A stretch of 64,000 nt of DNA from Hymenobacter terrenus (GCF_000972495.1 NZ_LATM01000012.1:1-64000), one strand, 5' to 3'; shown: positions 25,761-34,565, counted from the stretch's first letter. The notes: a model not told the origin generated them from the letters alone. Program-made: numbers and translations.

Positions 25761-25787
25761 AAGCCCGGCGATTTATCGTCGGGCTTT
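25761..25787 (+). terminator. terminator after frr (bidirectional)
   Basis: Stem aagcccg/cgggctt with an inner CGA/TCG extension, then a T-run on the plus strand (25785-25790). It lies 22 bases past the frr stop. nadD ends 24 bases further on the other strand, so the element serves convergent genes. Confidence 0.85.
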
Positions 25788-25810
25788 TTTGCGCGGAGCT
25801 TTTGGAGGAG

Positions 25811-26410
25811 TTACTGTCCAGACCCGGAATCTGACGGCGTCTTTCTCTGGAGTAACTCTGCTTCTACGGCGGCGGGCACAAGGTAGCGAATACTGCCGCC
25901 GGTGCGGAGGCTTTCGCGAATGAAGGTGGCAGAGATATCTAGCAGTGGCGCTGTCATAACTTGGACGCGCGAGAAATGGGCCAAATCCGGTAAGACAGTG
26001 CCAGGGCGCGGGTAGACGTAGATATCGACCTCGGCCAGCACGCGGGCAGCCTCTTGCCAGCGCGGAAGGCTAGGGAGGTTATCGGCCCCCATCAGCAGTA
26101 CAAAATCGTGCGTAGGGTGGCGCTGGCGCAGGGCATCAAGCGTGGCGATGGTATAGCTGGGGCGCGGCAGGCCAAATTCAATGTCCTCAACCCGCAGGCG
26201 AGGGTTGCCGGCCAAGGCTAGTTTGACCAGACGCAGGCGCTCAGTGTCGGGCAACAGATCAGCGGCCACTTTGAAGGGGCTCTGGGGCGAAACAACGAGC
26301 CAGACTTCGGCCAAATCGGTGCGCGTGGCAAAATGCTCGGCAAGGATGAGATGGCCGGTGTGCACAGGATTGAATGAGCCGAACAGCAGGCCTATCCGGG
26401 CGTGACTCAT
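25811..26410 (-). CDS. nadD: nicotinate-nucleotide adenylyltransferase
   Basis: 199 residues. Forms deamido-NAD from nicotinate mononucleotide and ATP in NAD synthesis. The nucleotidyltransferase motif GSFNPVHTGHL is at residues 11-21, the middle has FVLLMGADNLPSLPRW, and the C-terminal SATFIRE corresponds to the ISSTxxR motif. It overlaps the end of gmk by 4 bases (ATGA), indicating translational coupling. Length is normal. Confidence 0.93.
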   Translation of the reverse strand: MSHARIGLLFGSFNPVHTGHLILAEHFATRTDLAEVWLVVSPQSPFKVAADLLPDTERLRLVKLALAGNPRLRVEDIEFGLPRPSYTIATLDALRQRHPTHDFVLLMGADNLPSLPRWQEAARVLAEVDIYVYPRPGTVLPDLAHFSRVQVMTAPLLDISATFIRESLRTGGSIRYLVPAAVEAELLQRKTPSDSGSGQ

Positions 26411-26991
26411 ACGATGGCGGGCTCGGCGCTGATGAACTGACGCACCAGCTTTTCGGCCTGAGCCGTAGCTTGGTCGAGGTCATCGTTGACAACGGTAACA
26501 TCGAACCGGTCTTCAAACGCTAGCTCGAACTTGGCCTTGTAGACCCGCGAAGAAATGCTGGATTGCGAGTCGGTAGCGCGCGCCTGCAGGCGCTGTTCAA
26601 GGACTTCGATAGACGGTGGACGCACAAAAATTGCCAAGGCCCGGTTCTTGTAGAATTCCTTGATGCTGAGACCACCTTTCACGTCGACATCAAGAATGGC
26701 GTGCTTGCCGCTATCCCAGATGCGCTCGATTTCCGATTTCAGCGTGCCGTAGAAAGCACCTTCGTATACTTCTTCCCACTCCACAAATTCATCGTGACGA
26801 ATTTTATCCTGGAATTCCTCGGCGGAAATAAAGTAATAATCTTTTCCATTCTCCTCGGCGCGGCCGCGACGGTCGCGGGTACAGGCCGAAATGGAAAAGC
26901 TAAGCTCGGGCAGCCGGTCCATGAGCCGATGCACAATGGTAGTTTTGCCCGCGCCAGAGGGAGCCGAAAACACAATGATTTTGCCTTGCAT
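26407..26991 (-). CDS. gmk: guanylate kinase
   Basis: 194 residues. Converts GMP to GDP with ATP. P-loop APSGAGKTT at residues 10-18, the GMP-binding part with SISACTRDRRGRAEENGKDY and FISAEEF, the DVDVKGGLSIKEF strand, and the lid near RLQARATDSQS. A -7 box lies only a few bases before the ATG, so the message has almost no leader. It forms a pair with nadD. Confidence 0.95.
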   Translation of the reverse strand: MQGKIIVFSAPSGAGKTTIVHRLMDRLPELSFSISACTRDRRGRAEENGKDYYFISAEEFQDKIRHDEFVEWEEVYEGAFYGTLKSEIERIWDSGKHAILDVDVKGGLSIKEFYKNRALAIFVRPPSIEVLEQRLQARATDSQSSISSRVYKAKFELAFEDRFDVTVVNDDLDQATAQAEKLVRQFISAEPAIV

Positions 26992-26995
26992 CGCG

Positions 26996-27003
26996 CAAAG
27001 CTA
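26996..27003 (-). promoter_or_regulatory. -7 element before gmk
   Basis: Minus strand TAGCTTTG fits TAnnTTTG. No clear TTTG is found 19-22 bases upstream. The transcript would begin at or next to the gmk start codon. Confidence 0.5.
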
Positions 27004-27020
27004 GCCAGTAGTATCCGGTA

Positions 27021-27320
27021 TTAGGCCATTTCGGCGGTTACACGGGCCCAAATGGACTCGGGCAAGCGGGCCGGAATGGGTCGGCGGGACACCCGCTGAT
27101 TAAGGAAATTGATGAAAATCCGCTGCTTCTTAATGTCGTCGAAGCAAGGAGAGCAATCCGTGGCATGGTCGTAGAGGTAATCCTCGTCTTCTGCGGTCAC
27201 GACTTGGCCTTCGATGAGTTGGTCTAGTACAGTATTCACGCGTTCGCAGTCGGGGCCATTGTCAAGGGAAGTGGCAATGGGAGCCGACGTATTGGTTTGT
27301 GTAGTAACAACTGGGTCCAT
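27021..27320 (-). CDS. zinc-binding anti-sigma factor
   Basis: 99-residue protein with the ZAS signature His52-x3-Cys56-x2-Cys59 (YDHATDCSPCF) and a further Cys25, likely the fourth zinc ligand. Such factors hold an ECF sigma factor and release it on thiol oxidation or another signal. The C-terminal helix (QRIFINFLNQRVSRRP) could contact the sigma factor. It lies 73 bases downstream of the ECF sigma gene, same strand. No membrane segment, so a cytoplasmic RsrA/ChrR-like sensor is more likely than a membrane one. Confidence 0.8.
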   Translation of the reverse strand: MDPVVTTQTNTSAPIATSLDNGPDCERVNTVLDQLIEGQVVTAEDEDYLYDHATDCSPCFDDIKKQRIFINFLNQRVSRRPIPARLPESIWARVTAEMA

Positions 27321-27393
27321 AATTGAAAATGAGTGAAAGACGTGACTAACAACGAAGTGTAAGGCTGCACGGGCATGCGCTTATCTGGGGTGG

Positions 27394-28038
27394 TTAATCG
27401 TTATCCGGCTCGGTTAGTTCCGTCTCGTCATCAATTGCATCATTGCCATATCCCATTGACTGTGCGTATTTCTCCAGCTTATCCTTCAAAAAATTACGCG
27501 CCCGGTGCAGGCGCGAACGGACAGTACCAATCGGAATATCAAGCACTTTGGCCATCTCCTCATAAGTAAAGCCTTCGAGGTCGCAGAGGATAATGACAGT
27601 ACGAAAATCTACGGGCAAAGAATTTAAAGCGCTGGCCACTTCGTCCCCAATCAGGTCGCGGGCCGACTGCTGACGCATATCGGACGACGAAGCCCCAACT
27701 TCGCCTTCAGCTTCAACATCGTCGGGGTTATAATAACCTTCGATTTCGCTGTAGTCGACCTTAGCAGGCTGTTTGCTTTTCTTTCGGAAATCATTAATAA
27801 ATGAATTCTTGAGGATGCGAAAAAGCCACGCCTTGGCATTGGTGCCAGGCTCGAAATACTCGAAAAAGCGGTACGCCTTGAGGTAAGTTTCCTGCACAAG
27901 GTCGTTGGCATCATCCTCGTCGAGGGTGAGGCGGTAGGCAAAGTTGTAGAGCGGGTCGAGCACAGGCATGAGCTCGGCCTGAAAGCGCCGGTCCTTTTCC
28001 TCTTTGCTCAGTTTAACCCGTTCAGGAGAGTCGCTCAT
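27394..28038 (-). CDS. ECF-type RNA polymerase sigma factor
   Basis: 214 residues. Region 2 is at about 28-90 (LYNFAYRLTLDEDDANDLVQ, then WLFRILKNSFINDFRKK) and region 4 at about 145-200 (LPVDFRTVIILCDLEGFTYE, then GTVRSRLHRARNFL). The two are joined by an acidic linker around DVEAEGEVGASSSD. It resembles the SigR/RpoE-like group that pairs with zinc anti-sigma factors, and its likely partner is encoded next. Target genes cannot be told from the window. A stress or redox regulon is the family expectation. Confidence 0.9.
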   Translation of the reverse strand: MSDSPERVKLSKEEKDRRFQAELMPVLDPLYNFAYRLTLDEDDANDLVQETYLKAYRFFEYFEPGTNAKAWLFRILKNSFINDFRKKSKQPAKVDYSEIEGYYNPDDVEAEGEVGASSSDMRQQSARDLIGDEVASALNSLPVDFRTVIILCDLEGFTYEEMAKVLDIPIGTVRSRLHRARNFLKDKLEKYAQSMGYGNDAIDDETELTEPDND

Positions 28039-28322
28039 ACAGATGGGCAGGAAAAATTGTGGGCCGAAACCTACAAAAGAATGGGGAATAGAGAAAAAAT
28101 CAACTAGTAACTATTTACTGGCAACAGCGAATAACCGGGCTGCCTTGTGCCGGACTACTCATCAACAAGCTGCATTTTCAGGCCGTTAGCCGTCTAATTT
28201 AGCTGCACTGGCAGGTAGCGTGCTCTTCGATGTACGGATTGCGGCGCGGGGTAGGTTACGCCACCAGCAACGAAGCACGAAGCAATAGCTCAGATTAGTG
28301 CTCATTTGTTGCGTGTTGAGCC

Positions 28323-29363
28323 TTAATCTTTAAAAATTAACGGCTGCCAGGCCAGTACGCTCGCGACCGCGACCATCGGCGCGATAGCGCGGATGCAAGT
28401 GCAGGCCGCGGGCCGGGAGCGGCAGTCCTCGCAATTAGGCTTGTCGAAAACCAGGAAGTTGGCGTGCGGCCCCAACGGCCCCCAGCGGCCGGGGTGCATG
28501 GGCCGAATAGGCGGGTATAACCCCAGCGCCGGCCGGCCAAGCGCGGCCGCAAGATGCAACGGCCCGGTACTGCCGGCCACGAGGCCATCGGCCGCAGCGA
28601 TGAAGGCTAAGAACTGGGGTAGGCTCAGCTGCCCGGTGAGGTTGGCAGCGAGAACGGCCGCGTGCTGGGGCAGCCAATTGGCTAGCTCTTCCCCTTCCGC
28701 CGCCGTACCGGTGATAAATACGCGGTGGCCGGCCTGATGAAGCAACCGGGCAAGCTGGCCAAAATTGTCGAGGCCCCATTCGCGGGCGCTGCCGCGGCTG
28801 CGGGGGTGCAGCACGATGTTGAGCTGCCCGGGCTGACGCTGCTGCAACAATTGCTGGAACTGCGGAGCCAAGGACTCTTGCGCCTCCAGGCGTACCAATC
28901 GGGCAACCGCTGGCAGAGCTGGCACTTCGTCGAAACCCAGCGGCTGGAGCAGTTTCAGGTTCAACTGGGCTTCGTGCAAGGGCGAGTGACGACGGCTGAG
29001 GGCCACCAGCCGGTTGCAAGTGAGCCAATGCTGCCAGCGGTTGCGGGTACCGATTCGAATGGGAACTCTAGCTTTTCGAGCCAGGCGAGCCAGAATTTTG
29101 TTGGGGAAAACATGGATGATGGCGGCGGCAGCGAAGCTCCGCAAGCGAGCCACTTGTTTGGACTCGGGCTGCGTTAGCAGGTCATCCAGGTTCAGAAAAT
29201 CATCGACCCAGGGGCACGCCACAGCCACGGGGGCCGTGTAGGTACGGCCGATAAGTACCACCTGGCAGTCCGGAAACATCAGCTTCAACTGTCCTGCAAC
29301 TGGGAGGGTGAGTACCACGTCGCCGATGGCATCGGTGCGGGACACGAGAAAAGTCTGGCTCAT
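28323..29363 (-). CDS. GT9 family glycosyltransferase (heptosyltransferase-like)
   Basis: 346 residues from the ATG giving MSQTFLVSRTDAIGDVVLTL; the ORF's upstream 26 codons overlap the preceding gene and are excluded. This start overlaps the stop of the GT2 gene by ATGA. The N-terminal Rossmann motif RTDAIGDVVLTLP, NIVLHPRSRGSAREWGLDNF and the donor-site motif GSTGPLHLAAALGRPALGLY are typical of the ADP-heptose:LPS heptosyltransferase family. It probably adds a sugar to the LPS core at the inner membrane. The C-terminus holds four Cys (CEDC, then CTC) that could form a small metal or disulfide site. Confidence 0.88.
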   Translation of the reverse strand: MSQTFLVSRTDAIGDVVLTLPVAGQLKLMFPDCQVVLIGRTYTAPVAVACPWVDDFLNLDDLLTQPESKQVARLRSFAAAAIIHVFPNKILARLARKARVPIRIGTRNRWQHWLTCNRLVALSRRHSPLHEAQLNLKLLQPLGFDEVPALPAVARLVRLEAQESLAPQFQQLLQQRQPGQLNIVLHPRSRGSAREWGLDNFGQLARLLHQAGHRVFITGTAAEGEELANWLPQHAAVLAANLTGQLSLPQFLAFIAAADGLVAGSTGPLHLAAALGRPALGLYPPIRPMHPGRWGPLGPHANFLVFDKPNCEDCRSRPAACTCIRAIAPMVAVASVLAWQPLIFKD

Positions 29364-30124
29364 GCTTCGGCGCTTTCGGTTCGGGTTTTTAGCTTGGCGA
29401 ATTTCAGGAATACGCCCCAAGCCGAAATGCCAGCAATGCAAAGGCCAGCAAAGCCATCGAGCAGGCCCAGGCGGAAGAAGTAGCCGTACACGAACTTCCA
29501 GAGCGGCTTCAGCAGCAAGTGGAAGAGGCCGACATTGGTTTTGCCACGCAGGGCCAACTCCTGAGCAGTGATGCTCGTGAACTTGTTGAGTTGGCTGACG
29601 TGCTGCGCGATGGAATGGTAGCTGTAATGCAGGGCATCGCCGGCAAGCTGGCCAGTGGTTTGGCCGGTGGCTACTTCGTAGCGCTCGTGCAGGAGCAGGC
29701 CAGTCCAGCTACCCAGGCGACGGTCGTAGAGGCGCAGCTTGCGGTCGGGGTACCAGCCACCGTGGCGCACCCAGTGGCCGCAATAGTTAGTTAGGCGAGC
29801 TAAGGAATAAGCTGCGTGCTGCCAGTTTTGCTTGGTGGTGCGGATGGACTGGCGCAGCTCGTCGGTTAGAACCTCATCGGCATCGAGCTGGAGGACGTGG
29901 TCGAATTTTGCCTGGGCTGTAGCGTAGTTTTTCTGCTCGACGTAGCCGGCGAACCCGTGCTGAATGACGCGGGCACCGTGCTGGCGGCAGATTTCGACGG
30001 TGTTATCGGTAGAAAAAGAATCGACCACGAGCACGTCATCGGCCACGTCGCCTACTGCCTGGAGACAGCGGGCGATATTGGCCGCTTCATTGAAGGTGAT
30101 GATGACGACGGAGAGGGAAACCAC
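29360..30124 (-). CDS. GT2 glycosyltransferase, LPS-core type
   Basis: About 254 residues if started at the GTG (VVSLSVVIITFNEAANI). A TTG further upstream (30160) would overlap the promoter -7 box. The GT-A fold shows SVVIITFNEAANIARCL, DVLVVDSFSTDNTVEI, and the metal-binding DADEVLTDEL. It resembles WaaE/KdtX-type core glucosyltransferases. The C-terminal part is hydrophobic and amphipathic (KPLWKFVYGYFFRLGLL), so it likely sits on the inner membrane. Translation is coupled to the GT9 gene by an ATGA overlap, pointing to a shared LPS-core assembly task. Confidence 0.85.
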   Translation of the reverse strand: MVSLSVVIITFNEAANIARCLQAVGDVADDVLVVDSFSTDNTVEICRQHGARVIQHGFAGYVEQKNYATAQAKFDHVLQLDADEVLTDELRQSIRTTKQNWQHAAYSLARLTNYCGHWVRHGGWYPDRKLRLYDRRLGSWTGLLLHERYEVATGQTTGQLAGDALHYSYHSIAQHVSQLNKFTSITAQELALRGKTNVGLFHLLLKPLWKFVYGYFFRLGLLDGFAGLCIAGISAWGVFLKFAKLKTRTESAEA

Positions 30125-30157
30125 GCGAAAAAAGCCGACTAAGTGACTGGTGCCGGG

Positions 30158-30165
30158 CAAAGGTA
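30158..30165 (-). promoter_or_regulatory. -7 element for the two-glycosyltransferase operon
   Basis: Minus strand TACCTTTG. A weak CTTG stands 22 bases upstream (30188-30191). Its position argues against the upstream TTG start of the GT2 gene. Confidence 0.55.
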
Positions 30166-30320
30166 GTGGGACGGCAGCGGCGGCGTATCAAGGCGCCGCA
30201 TAGGCTTGTTTGCGCCTTTGTCTAACGGTTTTCTAAAATTCGCCGTAGGAAAGGGCACAATTCTTCGTGTCGCAAGCCGCACTCCGTGCGTAACTTGCGC
30301 CCGTATTCGTTTACTCACAC

Positions 30321-30551
30321 ATGAAAAAAACGCTTCTTTCCGGCCTGTTGGCCGCTGCCCTGCTGTCGCTCACGCTGCCCTCGTGCGGCCCATCCGTGAC
30401 GGAAGGTGATGATGATATTGCCGCCGCTACGCTGCCACCTCTGCCCGCCGCCCCCGACACCACGAAGGGAGCCAAGCAGCCCGAGCAGTTTCGGGAGCTG
30501 AACTCGGTGAATGCTACCGAAGACATCAAGAAAATGCAGCAACAGATGTAG
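30321..30551 (+). CDS. small lipoprotein
   Basis: 76 residues. A short basic start and hydrophobic stretch (MKKTLLSGLLAAALLSLTL) run into the lipobox-like LPSC with Cys22 as the lipidated residue. The rest is Pro/Ala-rich and then polar (QFRELNSVNATEDIKKMQQQ), with no recognisable domain. It probably sits on the periplasmic side of a membrane. The ATG and signal make it a credible gene. No partner is evident. Confidence 0.7.
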   Translation: MKKTLLSGLLAAALLSLTLPSCGPSVTEGDDDIAAATLPPLPAAPDTTKGAKQPEQFRELNSVNATEDIKKMQQQM

Positions 30552-30688
30552 GTTGTTGGTCTCTGCTATTTAAATAGTTAAACAGCGTTCGCAATTTTTC
30601 TTGCTGCTTGATTTTTGAGTAGGGCCGTTGCTGCTAAGGTGGTGGCGGCCCAACTTCTTTTGGCGCTGCTGGGCTGGCGCGTTTTTTT

Positions 30689-31219
30689 ATGAAAAATAAC
30701 ATCGTGTTGCGCCGCGGCGTGGAGGCTGATTTGCCACAGGTACTGGCGCTTATTCAGGAATTAGCCGTATACGAGCGGGCACCGGAAGCCGTGACGAACA
30801 CTCTGGCTGCTATGCGGCGCGATGGGTTTGGGCCCGAACCTATCTTCAGCTTTTTTGTGCTGGAAAATAACGGAGCCGAAGTAATTGGAATCGCGCTATT
30901 TTACACTGCTTATTCTACTTGGAAGGGCCGAATGCTCTATCTGGAAGACCTGATAGTGACCGAAACGGCCCGACGCGGCGGCTACGGCCGGCTGCTGTTC
31001 GACGCTGTGGTGGCTGAGGCCCGCACCACTGGTGCCGTGCGCCTGAAGTGGCAGGTGCTGAACTGGAACGAGCCCGCCATTGCCTTCTACAAAAAGCTGG
31101 GGGCCACTATTGAGGATGAGTGGTTCAATGGTAACCTCGACGATGCCCAACTGGCTAGCTACACCATTGCACCGGCTGCCGCCGAAGCCGCTAAACCAAT
31201 TGTGGGACGCAGCTTGTAG
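30689..31219 (+). CDS. GNAT family N-acetyltransferase
   Basis: 176 residues with the Gcn5-related fold: an N-terminal strand and helix (LRRGVEADLPQVLALIQELA), the central LEDLIVTETARRGGYGRLLF, in which RRGGYG is the acetyl-CoA pyrophosphate loop, and the WNEPAIAFYKKLGA motif. The overall pattern (YERAPEAVTNT early, then FYTAYSTWKGRMLYLEDL) is that of the diamine/thialysine acetyltransferase branch (SAT1-like), so polyamines or related amines are plausible substrates. That is inference from family resemblance. Monocistronic, convergent with the next gene. Confidence 0.85.
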   Translation: MKNNIVLRRGVEADLPQVLALIQELAVYERAPEAVTNTLAAMRRDGFGPEPIFSFFVLENNGAEVIGIALFYTAYSTWKGRMLYLEDLIVTETARRGGYGRLLFDAVVAEARTTGAVRLKWQVLNWNEPAIAFYKKLGATIEDEWFNGNLDDAQLASYTIAPAAAEAAKPIVGRSL

Positions 31220-31243
31220 GTGCCGCACCACCGGGCGGCGCAC

Positions 31244-33373
31244 TCACAGCCGCACGAACTTGCGACTCTCCGTACGCCTTTGCGCATCCTGCCAATGCAG
31301 CACGTAAAAGCCCGGCGTCAAGCCCGCGATATTCAGGCTTACGACATTCAGACCGGCCGGAATGGTGAGCGCGGTAATACTAACCTCCCGGCCCAGAGCG
31401 TCATAAAGGCGAAAAATGACTGTGCCGGCTGCTGCCGCTGGATATTGTAGGCGCAGCTGGTCCGTAACCACGGGATTGGGGAAAATATTAACGCTACTCG
31501 CGGCTCCCTCGGTGCTTAATATAGCGGGAGCCACGTCGTCCCGGGAGCCATCGGGCCGCAGCAGGCGGAGGCGGTAGTAGTGCAGGCCGCTAAGCGGTTG
31601 GGCATCTGTGAACTGGTACTGAGCAGCGGGCGGACGAGTTGCTATGGTGCTTAATTGCTCCCAGGCCATGGTATCGCCGCTTAGGCTCCGCTCCACTACG
31701 AAGCTGCTCAGCAAACATTCGTCACGCGTGGCCCAGGTGAGCGTGACGCCGGTGGCAGCTACATATTGGGCGCTGAAGCTGGTGAGCGGCGCGGGCAGCA
31801 GCGCCGGCCCACTGCAACCCAAGCTCTTAAAGCTGCGCCCCCGCAGCACTTGGCGCCCACCGGCGACATCGCTGACGGGATTGAGCGTGCGGGTACTTTG
31901 ACCGCGGGCAACGGCGTAGTGCATCACTGCGCCGGGCAAGTTGAGGTGGCTGAGCTGCTGGGCATGACCCAGCTCGTGGACGGCAACTGACTCAAAATCA
32001 ATCTGATTGAGGCTCAAGATAGGCTGGGCAGGACCAAATTGAAACACCGTCGCATCATCAAACTGCATGTCGACTTCTTCTACCCAGAACACCACCTCAC
32101 CATTGGCTCCGTAGCAGCCCCGGTAGTAGCTGGTGGTGCGGCCTAGTACCCGAGAGGGCAATTCAGCACCAGCGTCGAACGATACCACGTTCTGACCATC
32201 GTTAGCAATAGTATTGGTGGAATTGGCCGGACCTACTTCCCAATTCATACCAGTTTGGCAGCGCCAAGTGGCCAGGGCCCGCTGCCAAGCAAGGGAAGCA
32301 GAAGTAGCGCTAAAGTTGGGGCCGAAGCGAAAGGTGATGCCGCCGGTACTGTTCAGGGCAATGTGATTGGGACGCTGCAGGAGGGTGCCATCGGTGCTTT
32401 CTACATTGGTGAGGGCATAGACGATGGTGAGGGAGTTGGCGCTTTCGATGGAAGTTTGGTCGGAAGTGGTGACGCGCAACACACCGGAGCCGGCCGGGTG
32501 ACCGCTGCTCACGGGCTGCCCACCGCTGGCCGCAGATGGCACGCGCACCTGAATGCGGGTATTGGTCCAGCTGAGGTAATCGGTGTCGCGGGCTTTCACA
32601 CGGGTAGCACCGCCGTCGTCGGCATTCCTGAATTCGACAAATCCATTGCCCCGGCTGCTGCCGAAGCCGTCGCCATTGATGGTAAGCACCGCCCCACTTC
32701 CAGCTGATAGGCTGCTGGGCGCGAAGCCCGCAATAGTGGGGGCCAACGTGCCCCGTCGTAAGGGTTTACTATCAGCAACGAGGGCCGGATTGGCCCGAAG
32801 AATCTGGCGGGCTTGGCCAACATAGTCGGCTATCTTATGATAAAAAGCGTCATCCAGCGCGGAATAGGTGCGAAACGGCTCGGCCGCGGTGCGCTCAGCG
32901 GGATTGTACTCGATGAAGCCCTGCTCGCTACCAAAGGGCGTCCAGTTGCTACCCGCGCTGGTAGGCAGGCCAGGCCAAGGCGCGGGCGTCAGAAAAAAGA
33001 TACCCTGCTGGCCAGCGTTGAGGCGCAAGGTATTGGTGAGAATTTGTTGATCAAGTCCCAGCCGGCCGCCCTCGGTAATGAGCACGAGGCCAGTGGTATC
33101 GGTCACTTGGCCTTTCAGCAGCGAAAATACTCGCAGCCGATGCCGGGTGAAGAGCCGGCCGTGGCCCGCATCCCAAAAGCTTTGCGCATCGAGCACCTGG
33201 CCTTCGACTATCAGGGCTGATTCCTGGGCGCGGCGGGCGGGCTCCAGAGGCAGCATCAGACAATGCGTTTCGGGGGCCTGCGCCAGCACTACGCTGGCGC
33301 AACTTACAGCCAGGCCAAACGCGAGCGCGAGCCGACGGCTAATGACATGGAGAGAAGGTAATATAAATAGCAT
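31244..33373 (-). CDS. secreted metalloprotease-like protein with TIG domain and T9SS tail
   Basis: 709 residues from MLFILPSLHVISRRLALAFG; a longer ORF would read into a giant palindrome and is rejected. After the signal peptide come a N-terminal beta region, an IPT/TIG-like domain near residues 235-330 (TIAGFAPSSLSAGSGAVLTI), and a matrixin-like zinc site HELGHAQQLSH near residue 463 with a following Met-turn candidate (GAVMHYAV). The last about 75 residues are a type A type IX secretion domain (NIFPNPVVTDQLRLQYP to the end SRKFVRL). It is expected to be exported and anchored or released outside. Substrate unknown. Confidence 0.82.
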   Translation of the reverse strand: MLFILPSLHVISRRLALAFGLAVSCASVVLAQAPETHCLMLPLEPARRAQESALIVEGQVLDAQSFWDAGHGRLFTRHRLRVFSLLKGQVTDTTGLVLITEGGRLGLDQQILTNTLRLNAGQQGIFFLTPAPWPGLPTSAGSNWTPFGSEQGFIEYNPAERTAAEPFRTYSALDDAFYHKIADYVGQARQILRANPALVADSKPLRRGTLAPTIAGFAPSSLSAGSGAVLTINGDGFGSSRGNGFVEFRNADDGGATRVKARDTDYLSWTNTRIQVRVPSAASGGQPVSSGHPAGSGVLRVTTSDQTSIESANSLTIVYALTNVESTDGTLLQRPNHIALNSTGGITFRFGPNFSATSASLAWQRALATWRCQTGMNWEVGPANSTNTIANDGQNVVSFDAGAELPSRVLGRTTSYYRGCYGANGEVVFWVEEVDMQFDDATVFQFGPAQPILSLNQIDFESVAVHELGHAQQLSHLNLPGAVMHYAVARGQSTRTLNPVSDVAGGRQVLRGRSFKSLGCSGPALLPAPLTSFSAQYVAATGVTLTWATRDECLLSSFVVERSLSGDTMAWEQLSTIATRPPAAQYQFTDAQPLSGLHYYRLRLLRPDGSRDDVAPAILSTEGAASSVNIFPNPVVTDQLRLQYPAAAAGTVIFRLYDALGREVSITALTIPAGLNVVSLNIAGLTPGFYVLHWQDAQRRTESRKFVRL

Positions 33374-33432
33374 AAGTACAGAAAAAACAGGTGCCGCCGA
33401 AGATACGGGAAACCGGACGCTAAAAGCACACA

Positions 33433-33517
33433 CGAAGTAGTGCGAACTTTGCGCCTCCGCATGGCAGCACAACGGTATTGTGCTGCCATGCGGAGGCGCA
33501 AAGTTCGCACTACTTCG
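33433..33517. repeat. perfect palindrome, 40-base arms, after the GH43 gene
   Basis: Arms 33433-33472 and 33478-33517 are exact reverse complements with a 5-base loop (cggta). It begins 8 bases after the GH43 stop codon and ends 59 bases before the start of the T9SS protease. Each arm contains gcgaactttgcg, so a promoter-like CTTTGC word appears on both strands. The stem lacks a U-run. A terminator, RNase III-type target or small dispersed element are all possible. Confidence 0.9.
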
Positions 33518-33525
33518 CCGATACG

Positions 33526-34503
33526 CTACTGCCCCACCGGCGCGGGCTGCGGCTGCCACGAGGGCGAGCTATTTGCAACAACGGGCCAGCCATCAATATA
33601 GTCTAGCCTATCGAGCAACAATACCCGGCGCGAGTACCCTTCGGAGTCATCAATGGCGTCGAAGGTGGGTTGGCGGGGGTCGATGGCATGATAAGCCATC
33701 CAATCTTGGCCAGCAGCGTCGGTGACTACGCAGTTGTGGCCGGGCGCACGCCAATGGGTATTGGCAGCGAGCAGGGCGGTATGCGGGTTGGCCGTGGCGG
33801 CGGCATATGTTTCGAAGGGGCCGGTGGCGTGACGGGCGCGAGCTACCAATACGGCGTAGTGAGCGTGAGCGCCGCAACAGTTATCGCCCGAAAAAAAGAG
33901 GTAGTACCACCCATCGCGGTAGTGTACCCAGGCCGCTTCAACGAGGCGGTGGTAGTCGTCCGGGTCGTCGGATACACTGGGGTGCACCACGGCCAGGGCG
34001 GTGCTACCTGGCCGGAAGCTGAGGCGGTCTTCGGCCAGCTCGCGCACCCAGATGGGACCGAAGCCCGAGCCCCAATACAGGAGGCGCTGGCCGGTGGCGG
34101 GGTCATCGAAAGCCATAGGGTCGATGCAGGTGAAGCCGGGGCCGGGGAGCAGCGGTTGGCCGCTGTCCAGGAAAGGGCCGGCGGGAGCATCGGCTACAGC
34201 TACGGCCAAGCTGAGATAATCGGCGCCATCGGGCCGGGCGGAGTAATACAGGTAGAAGCGGCCGCCGTGCTCGCTGACGTGTGGCGCCCATATTTTCTGG
34301 CTTTCCGTGGCCCAGACGGGCTTTTGGGGCAATGCCTCGCCGAGGTATTCCCAGGTAATTAGGTTTTCGGAGCGCGCTACTTGCAGGTTGATGATACGGC
34401 CGGCGCGTTTGGTTTGGGTACCGTAGGCATAATACCAGCCATCGGTGGCGCGGATGATGGTAGGGTCCGGGAAATTCGCGTCGATGATAGGGTTGGTGTA
34501 CAT
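33526..34503 (-). CDS. glycoside hydrolase family 43 protein
   Basis: 325 residues forming a five-bladed GH43 propeller: MYTNPIIDANFPDPTIIRAT contains the catalytic-base Asp in FPDP, IDPMAFDDPATGQ holds the modulating Asp, and LVEAAWVHYRDGWYYLFFS the acid Glu. Such enzymes act on arabinan, arabinoxylan or xylan side chains. No signal peptide is visible at the chosen start, so it may work in the cytoplasm on imported oligosaccharides. Standing alone, it lacks the SusC/SusD partners of a typical utilisation locus. A giant palindrome follows the stop. Confidence 0.88.
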   Translation of the reverse strand: MYTNPIIDANFPDPTIIRATDGWYYAYGTQTKRAGRIINLQVARSENLITWEYLGEALPQKPVWATESQKIWAPHVSEHGGRFYLYYSARPDGADYLSLAVAVADAPAGPFLDSGQPLLPGPGFTCIDPMAFDDPATGQRLLYWGSGFGPIWVRELAEDRLSFRPGSTALAVVHPSVSDDPDDYHRLVEAAWVHYRDGWYYLFFSGDNCCGAHAHYAVLVARARHATGPFETYAAATANPHTALLAANTHWRAPGHNCVVTDAAGQDWMAYHAIDPRQPTFDAIDDSEGYSRRVLLLDRLDYIDGWPVVANSSPSWQPQPAPVGQ

Positions 34504-34565
34504 GAGTAGCGAGCAGTTAGCCGTGAATAGTAGATAGCATAATAAGAGCAGTAATTGCTAACTGT

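Noticed and set aside
31244..33559. Longer start for the T9SS protease
   Set aside because: The extra 62 residues would be read through the 40-base palindrome; the ATG at 33373 gives a proper signal peptide.
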